A DNA stretch of 64,000 nucleotides from assembly GCF_017086365.1 (NCBI RefSeq), contig NZ_CP070969.1, positions 372,001 to 436,000 on the forward strand, read 5' to 3'. Origin of the DNA: Paenibacillus tianjinensis. GTDB taxonomy: Bacteria > Bacillota > Bacilli > Paenibacillales > Paenibacillaceae. The translations under genes were made by a program, and so were the position numbers. The notes beneath the pieces are model-generated. The model was not told the DNA's origin. It was given only the letters and a program-made list of their open reading frames with translations, and ran no database searches. Positions within the stretch are counted from its first letter, which is position 1. The number at the start of each line of letters is the position of its first letter. This document shows positions 26,875 through 35,228 of this stretch, one piece after another.

Positions 26875-26912
26875 ATTATACAATATTGACCGAAAAAGTA
26901 TAATTATACTTT
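26875..26912 (-). promoter_or_regulatory. Promoter of the AAA ATPase gene with a perfect palindrome over the -35
   Basis: On the minus strand TTATAC, a 17-base spacer and a perfect TATAAT (26880-26875) lie about 30 bases before the start codon. An 18-bp perfect palindrome AAAGTATAATTATACTTT (26895-26912) covers the -35 hexamer and could be a repressor site. The rest of the 278-bp gap to 27121 shows nothing else clear. Confidence 0.55.
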
Positions 26913-27120
26913 ACAAAAGTTGAATTTCTGATGAAGACACTCTACGTTAAGGTCAACTATTATCAATGTGAAGAGGCTTGATGGGACTATTTTGTTTACA
27001 AATGTTTCTATTTCACTTAATGCCCGGCAAATACTGGCCCCATATACTTCAGTTGGGCAGCGAATAGCTTGGAACAGAGAGAACGCCCGCAAATAAGAAT
27101 TTAGGAGTGAACGGGAAATC

Positions 27121-28230
27121 ATGAAAAAGAGATTCAAACAGCAGTTGTCTATGGGTCTGATGTTGTCCTTGCTCGTCCTCTTGCTTGCCGCTTGTTCCAA
27201 CTCGGAGGCCAAGGCTGATGAAACCGGGAATTCTGCAGGAACGGAGCTGAGCTTAAGCGAAATTGAAGCCGCCGCCAAAACGGAGGGTGCTGTGGTCAGC
27301 GTAGGCATGCCGGATTCCTGGGCCAACTGGAAGGATACGTGGACTGATATTACAGGGAAGTATGGAATTACACATACAGATACAGATATGTCGAGCGCAG
27401 AGGAAATTGCCAAGTTCGAGGCAGAAAAGGACAAGCCGACAGCCGATATCGGGGATGTTGGGATTGCCTTCGGTCCCGTTGCGGTGGATAAAGGGGTAAC
27501 CCTGCCATATAAAACCTCCTATTGGGATGAGATTCCCGATTGGGCCAAGGATAAGGACGGAAACTGGATTGTCGGCTATCAGGGAAGCATCGCCTTCCTG
27601 ACCAACACTAAGCTGGTGGCCGATCCGCCGAAAAGCTGGGAGGACCTGAAGAACGGCAGCTACAAAATCATCGTCGGCGATGTGACGAAAGCCGCGCAGG
27701 CGCAGATGGCGGTGCTCGCCGCAGCAATTGCTTTTGGCGGGGATGAGACGAATATTGAGCCGGGAATTGCTTTTTTTGAGGATTTGGCTAAAAAAGGCCG
27801 GCTCTCCAATGCCGAAGCTTCACTCGCCAACATCGAGAAGGGCGAAGTGGAAATGACGCTGCTCTGGGATTTCAATGCGCTGAATTACCGGGATCAGATC
27901 GGCAAGGACGGCTTTGACGTCGCCATTCCGCAGGAGGGCAGTGTTGTGAGCGGGTATGCGACAATCATCAATAAATGGGCACCCCATCCGAATGCTGCCA
28001 AGCTGATCCGCGAGTACATCCTTAGTGATGAGGGCCAGATTAATCTGGCCAAGGGCTACGCCCGGCCGATCCGCGACAGCGTCAAGCTGCCCGAAGATGT
28101 AGCGGCTAAGCTGCTGCCGAAAGAGGAATATGTCAACGCTAAGCCGGTCAGCGACTACAAGGCATGGGAAGAAACGGCGAAGAGCATCCCGCAGCTGTGG
28201 CAGGAACGTGTGCTTGTGCATTTGAACTAA
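27121..28230 (+). CDS. ABC transporter substrate-binding lipoprotein (SBP_bac_6/8 type)
   Basis: A 369-residue lipoprotein with lipobox LAAC (Cys25). The fold signature matches iron(III)/polyamine/2-aminoethylphosphonate binding proteins: EIEAAAKTEGAVVSVGMPDSWANWKDTW, KPTADIGDVGIAFGPVAVDKGV, then GYQGSIAFLTNTKLVADPPKSWEDLKN and GSVVSGYATIINKWAPHPNAAKLIREYIL. It captures the solute for the two permeases that follow without a gap (stop TAA immediately before ATG). The operon also encodes a phosphodiesterase-superfamily enzyme, so a phosphorylated or phosphonate compound is a reasonable guess. No substrate can be assigned firmly. Confidence 0.87.
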   Translation: MKKRFKQQLSMGLMLSLLVLLLAACSNSEAKADETGNSAGTELSLSEIEAAAKTEGAVVSVGMPDSWANWKDTWTDITGKYGITHTDTDMSSAEEIAKFEAEKDKPTADIGDVGIAFGPVAVDKGVTLPYKTSYWDEIPDWAKDKDGNWIVGYQGSIAFLTNTKLVADPPKSWEDLKNGSYKIIVGDVTKAAQAQMAVLAAAIAFGGDETNIEPGIAFFEDLAKKGRLSNAEASLANIEKGEVEMTLLWDFNALNYRDQIGKDGFDVAIPQEGSVVSGYATIINKWAPHPNAAKLIREYILSDEGQINLAKGYARPIRDSVKLPEDVAAKLLPKEEYVNAKPVSDYKAWEETAKSIPQLWQERVLVHLN

Positions 28231-29163
28231 ATGAAGAAGATGAAACAGAGACAACGCGGGGTCATTCTGGCCCTGCTTCCCTTTGTGCTGATGGTGCTCG
28301 CTTTTCAGGTAGTCCCCCTGCTGTCCATGCTGACAGGCAGCTTTCGCAGGGAGGACGGAACCGGGTTTACGCTGGGTAATTATCTTCATGCTGTGCAGAG
28401 CGCTTACTATATGCAGGCGATCAAGAACAGCCTGCTGATCTCTGTCGCCTCCAGTGTGATCGGTATCGTGGCCGGCCTGCTGTGTGCCTACTGCATCACC
28501 CGGTTTACCCCGGCGGTGCGGGATAGGCTGCTGATGCTCTCGAATATGACCTCGAATTTTGCCGGAGTGCCGCTTGCGTTTGCTTATATTATTCTGCTCG
28601 GCAACAATGGCGTTTTTACGCTGCTGTTCAAGCAGTGGGGCTGGAGCGTATTCTCGGATTTTAACCTCTACAGCTGGTCCGGACTGATTCTGGTCTATGT
28701 CTATTTCCAGATTCCGCTGGCCTTGCTGCTGCTGTATCCGGCTTTTTACGGCATCCGGGAACAGTGGAAGGAAGCGGCTGCTCTGCTCGGAGCAGGCTCC
28801 TGGCAATTCTGGAGAACCGTAGGCCTGCCGGTGCTGTCACCGGCAATCTTCGGGACGCTGGGCATCCTCTTCGCTAACGCGATGGGGGCTTACGCGACAG
28901 CCTACGCGCTGGTCGGCGGCAACTATAATCTGCTGGCCGTCCGTATCGGCTCACTGGTTGCCGGAGATGTGGTGACCCAGCCGCAGATGGGCAGCACACT
29001 GGCTGTTCTGCTGGCTCTGAGTACTCTGCTGGCCGTTTATCTCAATCAGCGGATGGTCCGGCTAACCGAAGGTTTTACCAGCAAACCGCCCCGGAAACGG
29101 GCCTGGCGGAGAGAAGCTTCAGCAGGCATACGGGCTGCGGCCCTGGAGGAGGCGGGACAATGA
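28231..29163 (+). CDS. ABC transporter permease, first subunit
   Basis: A 310-residue membrane protein with about six helices and the EAA coupling loop (EAAALLGAGSWQFWRTVGLPVLSPAIFGTLG). The N-terminal helix LALLPFVLMVLAFQVVPLLSML and a basic C-terminal tail (SKPPRKRAWRREAS) are visible. It pairs with the next permease; the two reading frames overlap by 4 bases, which suggests equal synthesis. Its ATG directly abuts the stop of the binding-protein gene, so it probably depends on translational coupling as only a weak ribosome site is present. Confidence 0.9.
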   Translation: MKKMKQRQRGVILALLPFVLMVLAFQVVPLLSMLTGSFRREDGTGFTLGNYLHAVQSAYYMQAIKNSLLISVASSVIGIVAGLLCAYCITRFTPAVRDRLLMLSNMTSNFAGVPLAFAYIILLGNNGVFTLLFKQWGWSVFSDFNLYSWSGLILVYVYFQIPLALLLLYPAFYGIREQWKEAAALLGAGSWQFWRTVGLPVLSPAIFGTLGILFANAMGAYATAYALVGGNYNLLAVRIGSLVAGDVVTQPQMGSTLAVLLALSTLLAVYLNQRMVRLTEGFTSKPPRKRAWRREASAGIRAAALEEAGQ

Positions 29164-29951
29164 ACACACGGCGGAGCGGGCTTGCCCCGCGTACGTTTAT
29201 GCTGCTGCTCATGGTCTATTTGCTGCTGCCGTTGCTGGCAACGGGGTTGTACGCTTTTGCAGAGAACTGGCAGAACACCCTGCTGCCTGAAGCCTGGACC
29301 TTCGGCTGGTTTGGCGAGATGTTTAAGGACATCCGCTTCCTGGAGGCGTTGTGGACTTCGCTGTATCTGTGTCTGATCACTGTAGTCTTGAGCCTCGCGG
29401 TCATGCTGCCTTCCGTGTTTGTGATCACGGTTTATTTTCCGCGCTGGGAGAGCTTTATGAAGGGGATTGTTGTTCTGCCTTATGCCGTACCCGGTGTAGT
29501 AGCCGCCGTGGGTCTGATCCGAGCGTATTCCTCAGGCCCCCTGAATATTTCGGGAACCGCCTATTTGCTGGTCGGGGCTTATTTTGTGGTCATTCTTCCC
29601 TATATGTATCAGGGTATCCGCAACAGCCTGCTGAGCGTATCCGCCGTTGAACTGCTGAATGCCGCTGAACTGCTGGGTGCGCGCCGCCGGAGCGCTTTTG
29701 TGAATGTGATTCTGCCGAATATCTGGCCGGGTGTTATCGTATCCGCGCTGCTCTCGTTCTCTGTGCTGTTCGGGGAGTTTGTGCTGACGAATATGCTGGT
29801 CGGCGGTCACATTCAGACGATTCAGGTGTATCTGTACAGGCGGGTCGGGGAGAGCGGACATTTGGCCAGCACGATCGCCATTTCTTATTTTGTATTCATT
29901 CTTCTGCTGTCGGCGCTGCTGATGCGGCTGGGGACGCTGGGAAAGAGATAG
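29160..29951 (+). CDS. ABC transporter permease, second subunit
   Basis: A 263-residue membrane protein with six predicted helices and the EAA loop (NAAELLGARRRSAFVNVILPNIWPGVIVSALLSF). The conserved GEFVLTNMLVGG segment is typical of PotC/ThiP/phosphonate-type permeases. It partners the product of the preceding, overlapping gene in the membrane. The ribosome site GGAGGAGGCGGG lies within the end of that gene. Confidence 0.9.
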   Translation: MNTRRSGLAPRTFMLLLMVYLLLPLLATGLYAFAENWQNTLLPEAWTFGWFGEMFKDIRFLEALWTSLYLCLITVVLSLAVMLPSVFVITVYFPRWESFMKGIVVLPYAVPGVVAAVGLIRAYSSGPLNISGTAYLLVGAYFVVILPYMYQGIRNSLLSVSAVELLNAAELLGARRRSAFVNVILPNIWPGVIVSALLSFSVLFGEFVLTNMLVGGHIQTIQVYLYRRVGESGHLASTIAISYFVFILLLSALLMRLGTLGKR

Positions 29952-29976
29952 CTCATGTGGAGGAGGGAATGACCGG

Positions 29977-31020
29977 ATGAACGATTACTTGAAGCTTGAG
30001 GGGATCCGCAAAAGGTTCGGGGATGCCCAGGTGCTGAATGGGGTGGATCTGAGTGTCGCCGAAGGGGAACTTGTCACGCTGCTCGGTCCGTCCGGCTGCG
30101 GAAAAAGCACGCTGCTGCGCTGCATCGCCGGCCTGGCCGAGCTGGATGGCGGCAGCATTGTGCTGGAGCGGCGGGAGCTGACGAGCCTGCCGCCGCGCAG
30201 CAGGGATGTGGGCATGGTGTTCCAGTCCTATGCGCTGTTCCCCAATCTGACCGTCAGCCAGAATGTGGAATACGGGATGCGCATGCGCGGGATGGCTCCT
30301 GCGGCGCGGCGCAGCCGCTGCCGGGAGCTGCTCGCGATGGTCGATCTTGAAGAGAAGCGCGATATGTATCCGCAATCGCTATCCGGGGGCCAGCAGCAGC
30401 GGGTGGCGCTGGCCCGCTCGCTCGCCGTCCAGCCTAAGCTGCTGCTGCTTGACGAGCCGCTCAGCGCACTCGACGCCAAGATCCGCAAGAACCTGCGGGC
30501 GGAGATCCGCCAGATCCAGCGGAGGCTGGGGATGACGACGCTGTTCGTTACCCATGACCAGGAAGAGGCGCTCATTCTGTCGGACCGGATCTGCATTATG
30601 AACCAGGGCCGGATTGTTCAGGAGGGCTCACCGGAGCAGCTGTATACAGCGCCGCGGACGGAATTTGCCGCCCGGTTCATGGGCAGCTACAATGTGCTGA
30701 CCCGGGCCGAAGCGCTGACGCTGTTCCGCAGCGTGCGCAGCACAGCGGACAGCTTCGCGATCCGGCCCGAAGCACTTAGGCTGCTGCCGGACGGGGAGAA
30801 GCCGGAGGATGACATGGACGGCATGATTGCAGTGAAAGGGACGGTACAGTCTGTGTCTGTGCTCGGCAATATTATCCGGGCTGTCGTGGAGGCGGCGGGA
30901 ATTTGCCTAACCGTAGATTTACTGAATGACGGACGCTGGCTGCGCGTGCGGGAGGACGAGGCAGTTACCCTTATGCTGGACCCGGCCCAGCTGCTGCAGC
31001 TGGAACAGGAGGGAGTCTGA
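29977..31020 (+). CDS. ABC transporter ATP-binding protein (PotA/FbpC type)
   Basis: A 347-residue ATPase. It has Walker A GPSGCGKST, the Q-loop VFQSYALFPNLTV, signature LSGGQQQRVALARSL, Walker B LLLLDEPLSALDAKIR and H-loop VTHDQEEALILSD. The extended C-terminal region (about 240-347) contains a TOBE-like segment (IAVKGTVQSVSVLGNIIRAVV) as in PotA, FbpC and PhnT. It energises the two permeases encoded upstream, and the next gene follows after 2 bases. Confidence 0.92.
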   Translation: MNDYLKLEGIRKRFGDAQVLNGVDLSVAEGELVTLLGPSGCGKSTLLRCIAGLAELDGGSIVLERRELTSLPPRSRDVGMVFQSYALFPNLTVSQNVEYGMRMRGMAPAARRSRCRELLAMVDLEEKRDMYPQSLSGGQQQRVALARSLAVQPKLLLLDEPLSALDAKIRKNLRAEIRQIQRRLGMTTLFVTHDQEEALILSDRICIMNQGRIVQEGSPEQLYTAPRTEFAARFMGSYNVLTRAEALTLFRSVRSTADSFAIRPEALRLLPDGEKPEDDMDGMIAVKGTVQSVSVLGNIIRAVVEAAGICLTVDLLNDGRWLRVREDEAVTLMLDPAQLLQLEQEGV

Positions 31021-31022
31021 CG

Positions 31023-31895
31023 ATGACGGAATCAGCGAATAAGCTTATCGTCGTGGTGCTGGACGGACTGCGGTACGATGCAGCCCGCAAATATATGGGT
31101 TACTTGGAGCATCTGGTGGAGCAGGGCCGCATGTCCTGCTGCAGTGTACAGTCCGAGCTGCCCAGTCTCTCGCGGCCTCTGTATGAAGTGCTGCTGACGG
31201 GGACGCCGGTGTCGAAGAACGGAATCACCGCCAATCATATTGTCAGAATGAGCCAGGAAGAGAGTGTCTTTCATCTTGCTGTTGCCGCCAATCTGCGCAC
31301 AGCTGCAGCGGCCTATCACTGGGTCAGCGAGCTGTATAGCTCTGCGCCGTTTGATCCTGTTGCCGACCGCCATCAGCACAATGTCCTGAAGCCAATCCAG
31401 CATGGCAGCTTTTACTTTGAGGATCATTATCCGGACAGTCATGTATTCGCCGATGCTGAATATTTACGCACTGCCTATGATCCGCATTTTCTCTATATTC
31501 ACCCGATGAATATTGATGATGCCGGACACCGCTCCGGCGGGGAGAGTAAGGAGTATGAGCTGGCGGTCCGCAGGGCGGACGGGCTGCTCGCCACACTGCT
31601 GCCGAAGTGGACGGAAGAAGGCTATACAGTGATCGTGACGGCAGATCATGGGATGAACGCTAACGGGTGTCATGGCGGCGTAACGCCGGCTGAACGGGTG
31701 GTGCCGCTGTACATGTACGGTGTGGAAGGACTGCTGCCAGACAAATCTGCCGGGACGCTGCCCCAGCTGCTGCTCGCCTCGTTAATGTGCCATTGCCTGG
31801 GAATCGCACCGTCTAAAGCGATGACCACGGAGGGGCTGCCGCCTTTTGTACCGGCGGCACCTCATCAGGAGGAAGAGCAGGCTGCAAGGTGGTAG
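31023..31895 (+). CDS. Alkaline-phosphatase-superfamily phosphodiesterase/pyrophosphatase
   Basis: A 290-residue soluble enzyme of the type I phosphodiesterase/nucleotide pyrophosphatase family. Metal-ligand motifs are VVLDGLRYD near the N-terminus, a nucleophile region around ELPSLSRPLYEVLLTG (Ser or Thr), NIDDAGHRSG, and VTADHGMNANGCHGG. There is no signal peptide, so it should act inside the cell on an imported or cytosolic phosphoester or phosphonate. It is the last gene of the ABC operon, 2 bases after the ATPase stop. Phosphonoacetate hydrolase and related enzymes belong to the same superfamily, which fits a phosphonate-like substrate without proving it. Confidence 0.85.
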   Translation: MTESANKLIVVVLDGLRYDAARKYMGYLEHLVEQGRMSCCSVQSELPSLSRPLYEVLLTGTPVSKNGITANHIVRMSQEESVFHLAVAANLRTAAAAYHWVSELYSSAPFDPVADRHQHNVLKPIQHGSFYFEDHYPDSHVFADAEYLRTAYDPHFLYIHPMNIDDAGHRSGGESKEYELAVRRADGLLATLLPKWTEEGYTVIVTADHGMNANGCHGGVTPAERVVPLYMYGVEGLLPDKSAGTLPQLLLASLMCHCLGIAPSKAMTTEGLPPFVPAAPHQEEEQAARW

Positions 31896-31955
31896 CACGG
31901 AAATTGCCGGGTTGCTGATTTGCTGAATCAGGGACAGCTCAGCTCCTTCACGTCT

Positions 31956-31986
31956 AAACCGTCCGGAAAGATTCCGGGCGGTTTTA
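31956..31986 (+). terminator. Rho-independent terminator after the ABC/phosphodiesterase operon
   Basis: AAACCGTCCGGAA pairs with TTCCGGGCGGTTT (one G-T pair) around a 3-base loop and is followed by TATT. It lies 60 bases after the operon stop. Confidence 0.8.
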
Positions 31987-32058
31987 TTCCTTGCTCAACA
32001 TGTACATGTGCACCGCCGTTTTGGCTGCACCGATGGAAGAGGCGGCAAGACTGATGGA

Positions 32059-32246
32059 TTAGTTGGATTTCCTCCACCTAAATTTACCTGGGCGGGATGA
32101 ATAGTGACGCTAGTTGGATTTTCGCCACCTAATCCCTCCAGTATGGGCATAAAACAGCATTTCTCAGGGGATTAGGTGGAGGTTTTTTCCGCTAAACCAC
32201 GATGTTAGGCGAAATTGGGTGAATTAGCTGGAAGTTTTCCCGCTAA
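32059..32246. repeat. Four TTAG..CTAA intergenic repeat units
   Basis: Within the 459-bp gap 31896-32354, four units of 22-24 bp recur at 32059-32081, 32110-32132, 32172-32195 and 32224-32246. Each begins TTAGNTGGA or a close variant, has a T-rich centre, and ends CCNCTAA, so the ends are mutually complementary. The third (TTAGGTGGAGG...) is also close to the reverse complement of the first (...CCTCCACCTAA). No gene is visible around them. Confidence 0.75.
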
Positions 32247-32354
32247 TGTCTGGTCAGATGGTAGCGTCAAGATCTTTCAGGGGACGGCTTTCTTTCCTAT
32301 TCATGCTATAATGGGGAATATTGCGTATGGCATTTTGAAAGGGGCAGCAGCCTG

Positions 32355-32591
32355 ATGGAAGTTACCGCACAAGAGGTAGCGGAATGGATGGTCAAGGAGA
32401 TCCGTTTTACCGGAACCCTGTACCAGACCGCCGCGATTGAATATGTTAAGGCCAATTTCGGCGAACAGTTTGTGTATGTTAATGAGAACGGGAATGCCTC
32501 GCTGTCTAAGGACGTGAAGAAGGCTTTCCGTAAGCTGCACGGCGGAAGAATCGCCTGGGACCGCGACGGTTTTTTGTGGGCCTGGACATGA
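32355..32591 (+). CDS. Small protein of unknown function, DUF6953-like
   Basis: A 78-residue soluble protein: MEVTAQEVAEWMVKEI, then LYQTAAIEYVKANFGEQFVYVNENGN, then VKKAFRKLHGGRIAWDRDG and an aromatic end (FLWAWT). It resembles a family of short Firmicute proteins I recall as DUF6953; this is from memory. The helix-strand pattern may be a small winged-helix-like domain, but no function is known. AAGGGG lies upstream of the ATG, and a perfect terminator follows 5 bases after the stop. Confidence 0.8.
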   Translation: MEVTAQEVAEWMVKEIRFTGTLYQTAAIEYVKANFGEQFVYVNENGNASLSKDVKKAFRKLHGGRIAWDRDGFLWAWT

Positions 32592-32596
32592 AGCAG

Positions 32597-32632
32597 GAAG
32601 GACCATTGCCATGACGGCAATGGTCCTTCTTT
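32597..32632 (+). terminator. Rho-independent terminator after the 78-residue protein gene
   Basis: A perfect 14-bp stem (32597-32610 with 32616-32629) with a 5-base loop and TTT. Confidence 0.9.
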
Positions 32633-32678
32633 ATGCAATGAGATGAGACAGGCCTGAGGACCTGAGGAAGTCCGGTTC

Positions 32679-35009
32679 TTACACAGGCACCTCCCGGGTG
32701 CTTTTCTCCATGGGCGAGCTGCACAGCGGGCAGGGCTTGGAGGCCAAATGATCCTCGGCCCCGCCTGCCTTCATCCGGGTCCAGCCGGGGCAGCTTGTGC
32801 CGGTACAGTTCCAGACCGGAACGGTATGCATCCGTACATTCGCTCCGCTGCCGGAGGAATACGATCTGGACACGCCGGTTCTGGTTGCCGCCACAGAAGC
32901 AGGCGCGGGCCGGGAAGGGGCGGCTGCTGCGCGGAAGGCGGACAGCATAAAGCGGGAGACTTCCGCTTTCTTCCCCCGGTGTCTGGCCGGTGAGCTGATG
33001 AACAGCTCCTCCCGGGCCCTAGTGACGGCTACGTAGGCGAGCCGCCGTTCCTCTTCCAGTGCGGCAAAGCCGGACTCACTGTGGGTCTTGAAGGCCCCGG
33101 CTGCCGGAGGCTTGGCAGTCTTCCGGTCCTTCAGCCGCTCGCCTTCGAGCGCCGAACTGTGGGGAAGAATGCCTTCCGATGCGCCGATCAGGAAGACAAC
33201 GGGGAACTCCAGTCCCTTGGATTTGTGAATGGTCATCAGCGCAATCCGGTTGCCCTGCTCCTTCAGGCCGGGCTGGCGGCTCAGCTCATTCCGCTCGGTA
33301 ATGTTCGCAATGAATTCGAGGAAGACCGGGATGCTGTCGAACCGTTCTGCTGAGGATTCCAGCTCGTCCAGCATTTCCTTGAGCGTCTCACGGTGCAGTG
33401 TAGCCTGGTGCCGTTCATTGGCTTCAATGAAATAGTCATAGAAGTTCGTGCGGATCTGGCGGATTGCCTGCACCGGTGTTAACGCCGCCAGACCGCGGAT
33501 CAGCTCCAGCCGGTCCCGCAGCTTAGCGCCTTTGAAATCCTCCATGCCTGGCAGCGACAGGAGATGGATCAGCGGTCCTTGCTTGGGCTGGACGGCCTCC
33601 ATCCGGCGGATATGGTCCATGCCTTTTTCCCGGCTCATATAGAGGGTTGGCAGGATGTTCTCCATCGCCGCGAAGTTGCGCCGGTTCAGTGACAGCCGCA
33701 GGTGATCCAGCACCGGTGAGATCAGCCAGTGCTCGTAGAGCAGCTGGCCTTCCCCGTAATCCACATAGGGGATATCCCGCAGGAGAAGCAGCTCCAGCAC
33801 CGCCCGGTTGCTGCTAGAGGCACGGTAGAGCAGGGCAAAATCGCGGTATTCCCTGTTTCCGCTGTCCACTTGGCTGACAATATGTTCAACAATCTGCTCG
33901 GCTTCCTCGTCCGCAGTCTGCGGGCGCAGATACCGGGGCTGGCTGCCGTTGTTTTTGGCGGCCTGCAGGGTTTTGGAGCGCCGCCGCAGGTTATGGCGGA
34001 TGATGCCGTTGCCAAGGCCGACAATAGCCGGGCCGGAGCGGTAGTTGATATCCAGCGTGATTACCTTGGCGCCCGGGTAGAGCTTCTCGAATTCAAGGAT
34101 GAACTCACTGCGCGCGCCGTTGAATGAATAGATCGTCTGGTCATCATCGCCGACAACCATCAGATTATGCTGCGGATGGGCTATCATTTTGACCAGCTCA
34201 TATTGCAACGCATTCGTATCCTGAAATTCGTCGACCATGACATACTGGAATTTCTGCTGCAGCTCTTGCAGCAGCGCGGACTGCTCCCGCAGCATTTTGT
34301 ATGCGATCAGCAGCACATCGTCGAAATCGATTTTGAAATTATCAGTTTTCCATTGCTCGTACAGGACCAGGATTGCCTTCATTTCCTGTTCTGCGGTTGT
34401 GCCCTCCGGCAGATTCTCCGCTTCGCCCATATTCATCTTGCAGGAAGAGAGCAGGGCGAGCAGCATTTCCGGCGGATAGGCATCCTTCGGCAGCCCCAGC
34501 TCCCGCATAATCTGCTTCAGCAGGATATGCTGGCGGCGTGTCTCATGAAAGATGTCCTGCCGCAGTCCTTGTCTTCTCAGGAAATAGAGAAAAAAGGAGT
34601 GGAACGTGCGGGCCTGGAGACGGGCGGCATCGCTCTCCTCAACACCAGGCAGCAAGGCGATACGCTCACGCATTTCTGCAGCCGCCTTACTCGAGAAGGT
34701 AAGCAGCAGCATCCGGCTGGGCGAGATGCCCCGTACCGACAGCAAATAGCCGGTCCTGCAGATCAGCACCGAGGTTTTACCGGAGCCTGCCCCGGCCAGT
34801 GTCAGCAGCGGCCCCTGATGATGGCGTACTGCCGCAATCTGCGGCTGATTGAGCAGTATGCCCCCTTCTTCCAGCCTGCGGAAATAAGCGGCATCACTTT
34901 CCTCCGGCTTCACCATCTCGCGGCTGGTCCGGGCTGAAGCGATGGCCGCCTGGGGAATGCGCTCACCGGTTGCGCCCAGCGGTATATTATGAAATAAAAG
35001 CTTGTTCAT
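32679..35009 (-). CDS. UvrD/PcrA-like superfamily 1 DNA helicase with C-terminal zinc ribbon
   Basis: A 776-residue ATP-dependent 3'-5' helicase of the UvrD/Rep group. Motif I is AGAGSGKT at 72-79; II is MVDEFQDTN; III is GDDDQTIYSFNGAR; IV is LDINYRSG; V is MTIHKSKGLEFPVVFL; VI is ERRLAYVAVTRARE. Beyond the helicase core is a basic Ser/Ala-rich linker and a four-Cys module, C735, C740, C760 and C763, arranged as a small zinc ribbon. The family acts in repair and removal of protein blocks. About 50 residues precede the Q-motif (LNQPQIAAV). The start is the ATG at 35009, with AAGGTG 6 bases upstream, in preference to 35024. Length is slightly above typical PcrA, and there is no pcrB or ligA neighbour, so it is probably a paralogue. 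Confidence 0.9.
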   Translation of the reverse strand: MNKLLFHNIPLGATGERIPQAAIASARTSREMVKPEESDAAYFRRLEEGGILLNQPQIAAVRHHQGPLLTLAGAGSGKTSVLICRTGYLLSVRGISPSRMLLLTFSSKAAAEMRERIALLPGVEESDAARLQARTFHSFFLYFLRRQGLRQDIFHETRRQHILLKQIMRELGLPKDAYPPEMLLALLSSCKMNMGEAENLPEGTTAEQEMKAILVLYEQWKTDNFKIDFDDVLLIAYKMLREQSALLQELQQKFQYVMVDEFQDTNALQYELVKMIAHPQHNLMVVGDDDQTIYSFNGARSEFILEFEKLYPGAKVITLDINYRSGPAIVGLGNGIIRHNLRRRSKTLQAAKNNGSQPRYLRPQTADEEAEQIVEHIVSQVDSGNREYRDFALLYRASSSNRAVLELLLLRDIPYVDYGEGQLLYEHWLISPVLDHLRLSLNRRNFAAMENILPTLYMSREKGMDHIRRMEAVQPKQGPLIHLLSLPGMEDFKGAKLRDRLELIRGLAALTPVQAIRQIRTNFYDYFIEANERHQATLHRETLKEMLDELESSAERFDSIPVFLEFIANITERNELSRQPGLKEQGNRIALMTIHKSKGLEFPVVFLIGASEGILPHSSALEGERLKDRKTAKPPAAGAFKTHSESGFAALEEERRLAYVAVTRAREELFISSPARHRGKKAEVSRFMLSAFRAAAAPSRPAPASVAATRTGVSRSYSSGSGANVRMHTVPVWNCTGTSCPGWTRMKAGGAEDHLASKPCPLCSSPMEKSTREVPV

Positions 35010-35228
35010 TAGATTCACCTTCATTTAAGTCCACTAACGGGTTGATTTTTGCCAACTTACACTATAACACGTATCTGTTTTGGCGAAATGTTATTTTTAT
35101 GCCAGAGGATGGAACGCCGATGAGGATCGGTGCTGCAGAGGGGGAAATGCTGAAATGAGATAAATTGCAGGGTGGACCCATCCAGGATCATTTAAGCAGT
35201 AGCCCCTTTTTAACGGCAGTCTTAACCG

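Noticed and set aside
27820-28806. 328-codon open frame on the minus strand in the ABC operon
   Set aside because: It covers the binding-protein and permease genes in antisense; His/Gln-rich composition typical of shadow frames.
31880-31990. T-box-like element (AGGTGGTAGCACGG followed by a terminator)
   Set aside because: The match to the T-box core is partial, it begins inside the phosphodiesterase stop codon, there is no specifier stem, and no aminoacyl-tRNA synthetase or amino-acid gene follows.
32059-32246. CRISPR array
   Set aside because: Units are degenerate, in both orientations and irregularly spaced, without spacer-sized unique segments or cas genes.
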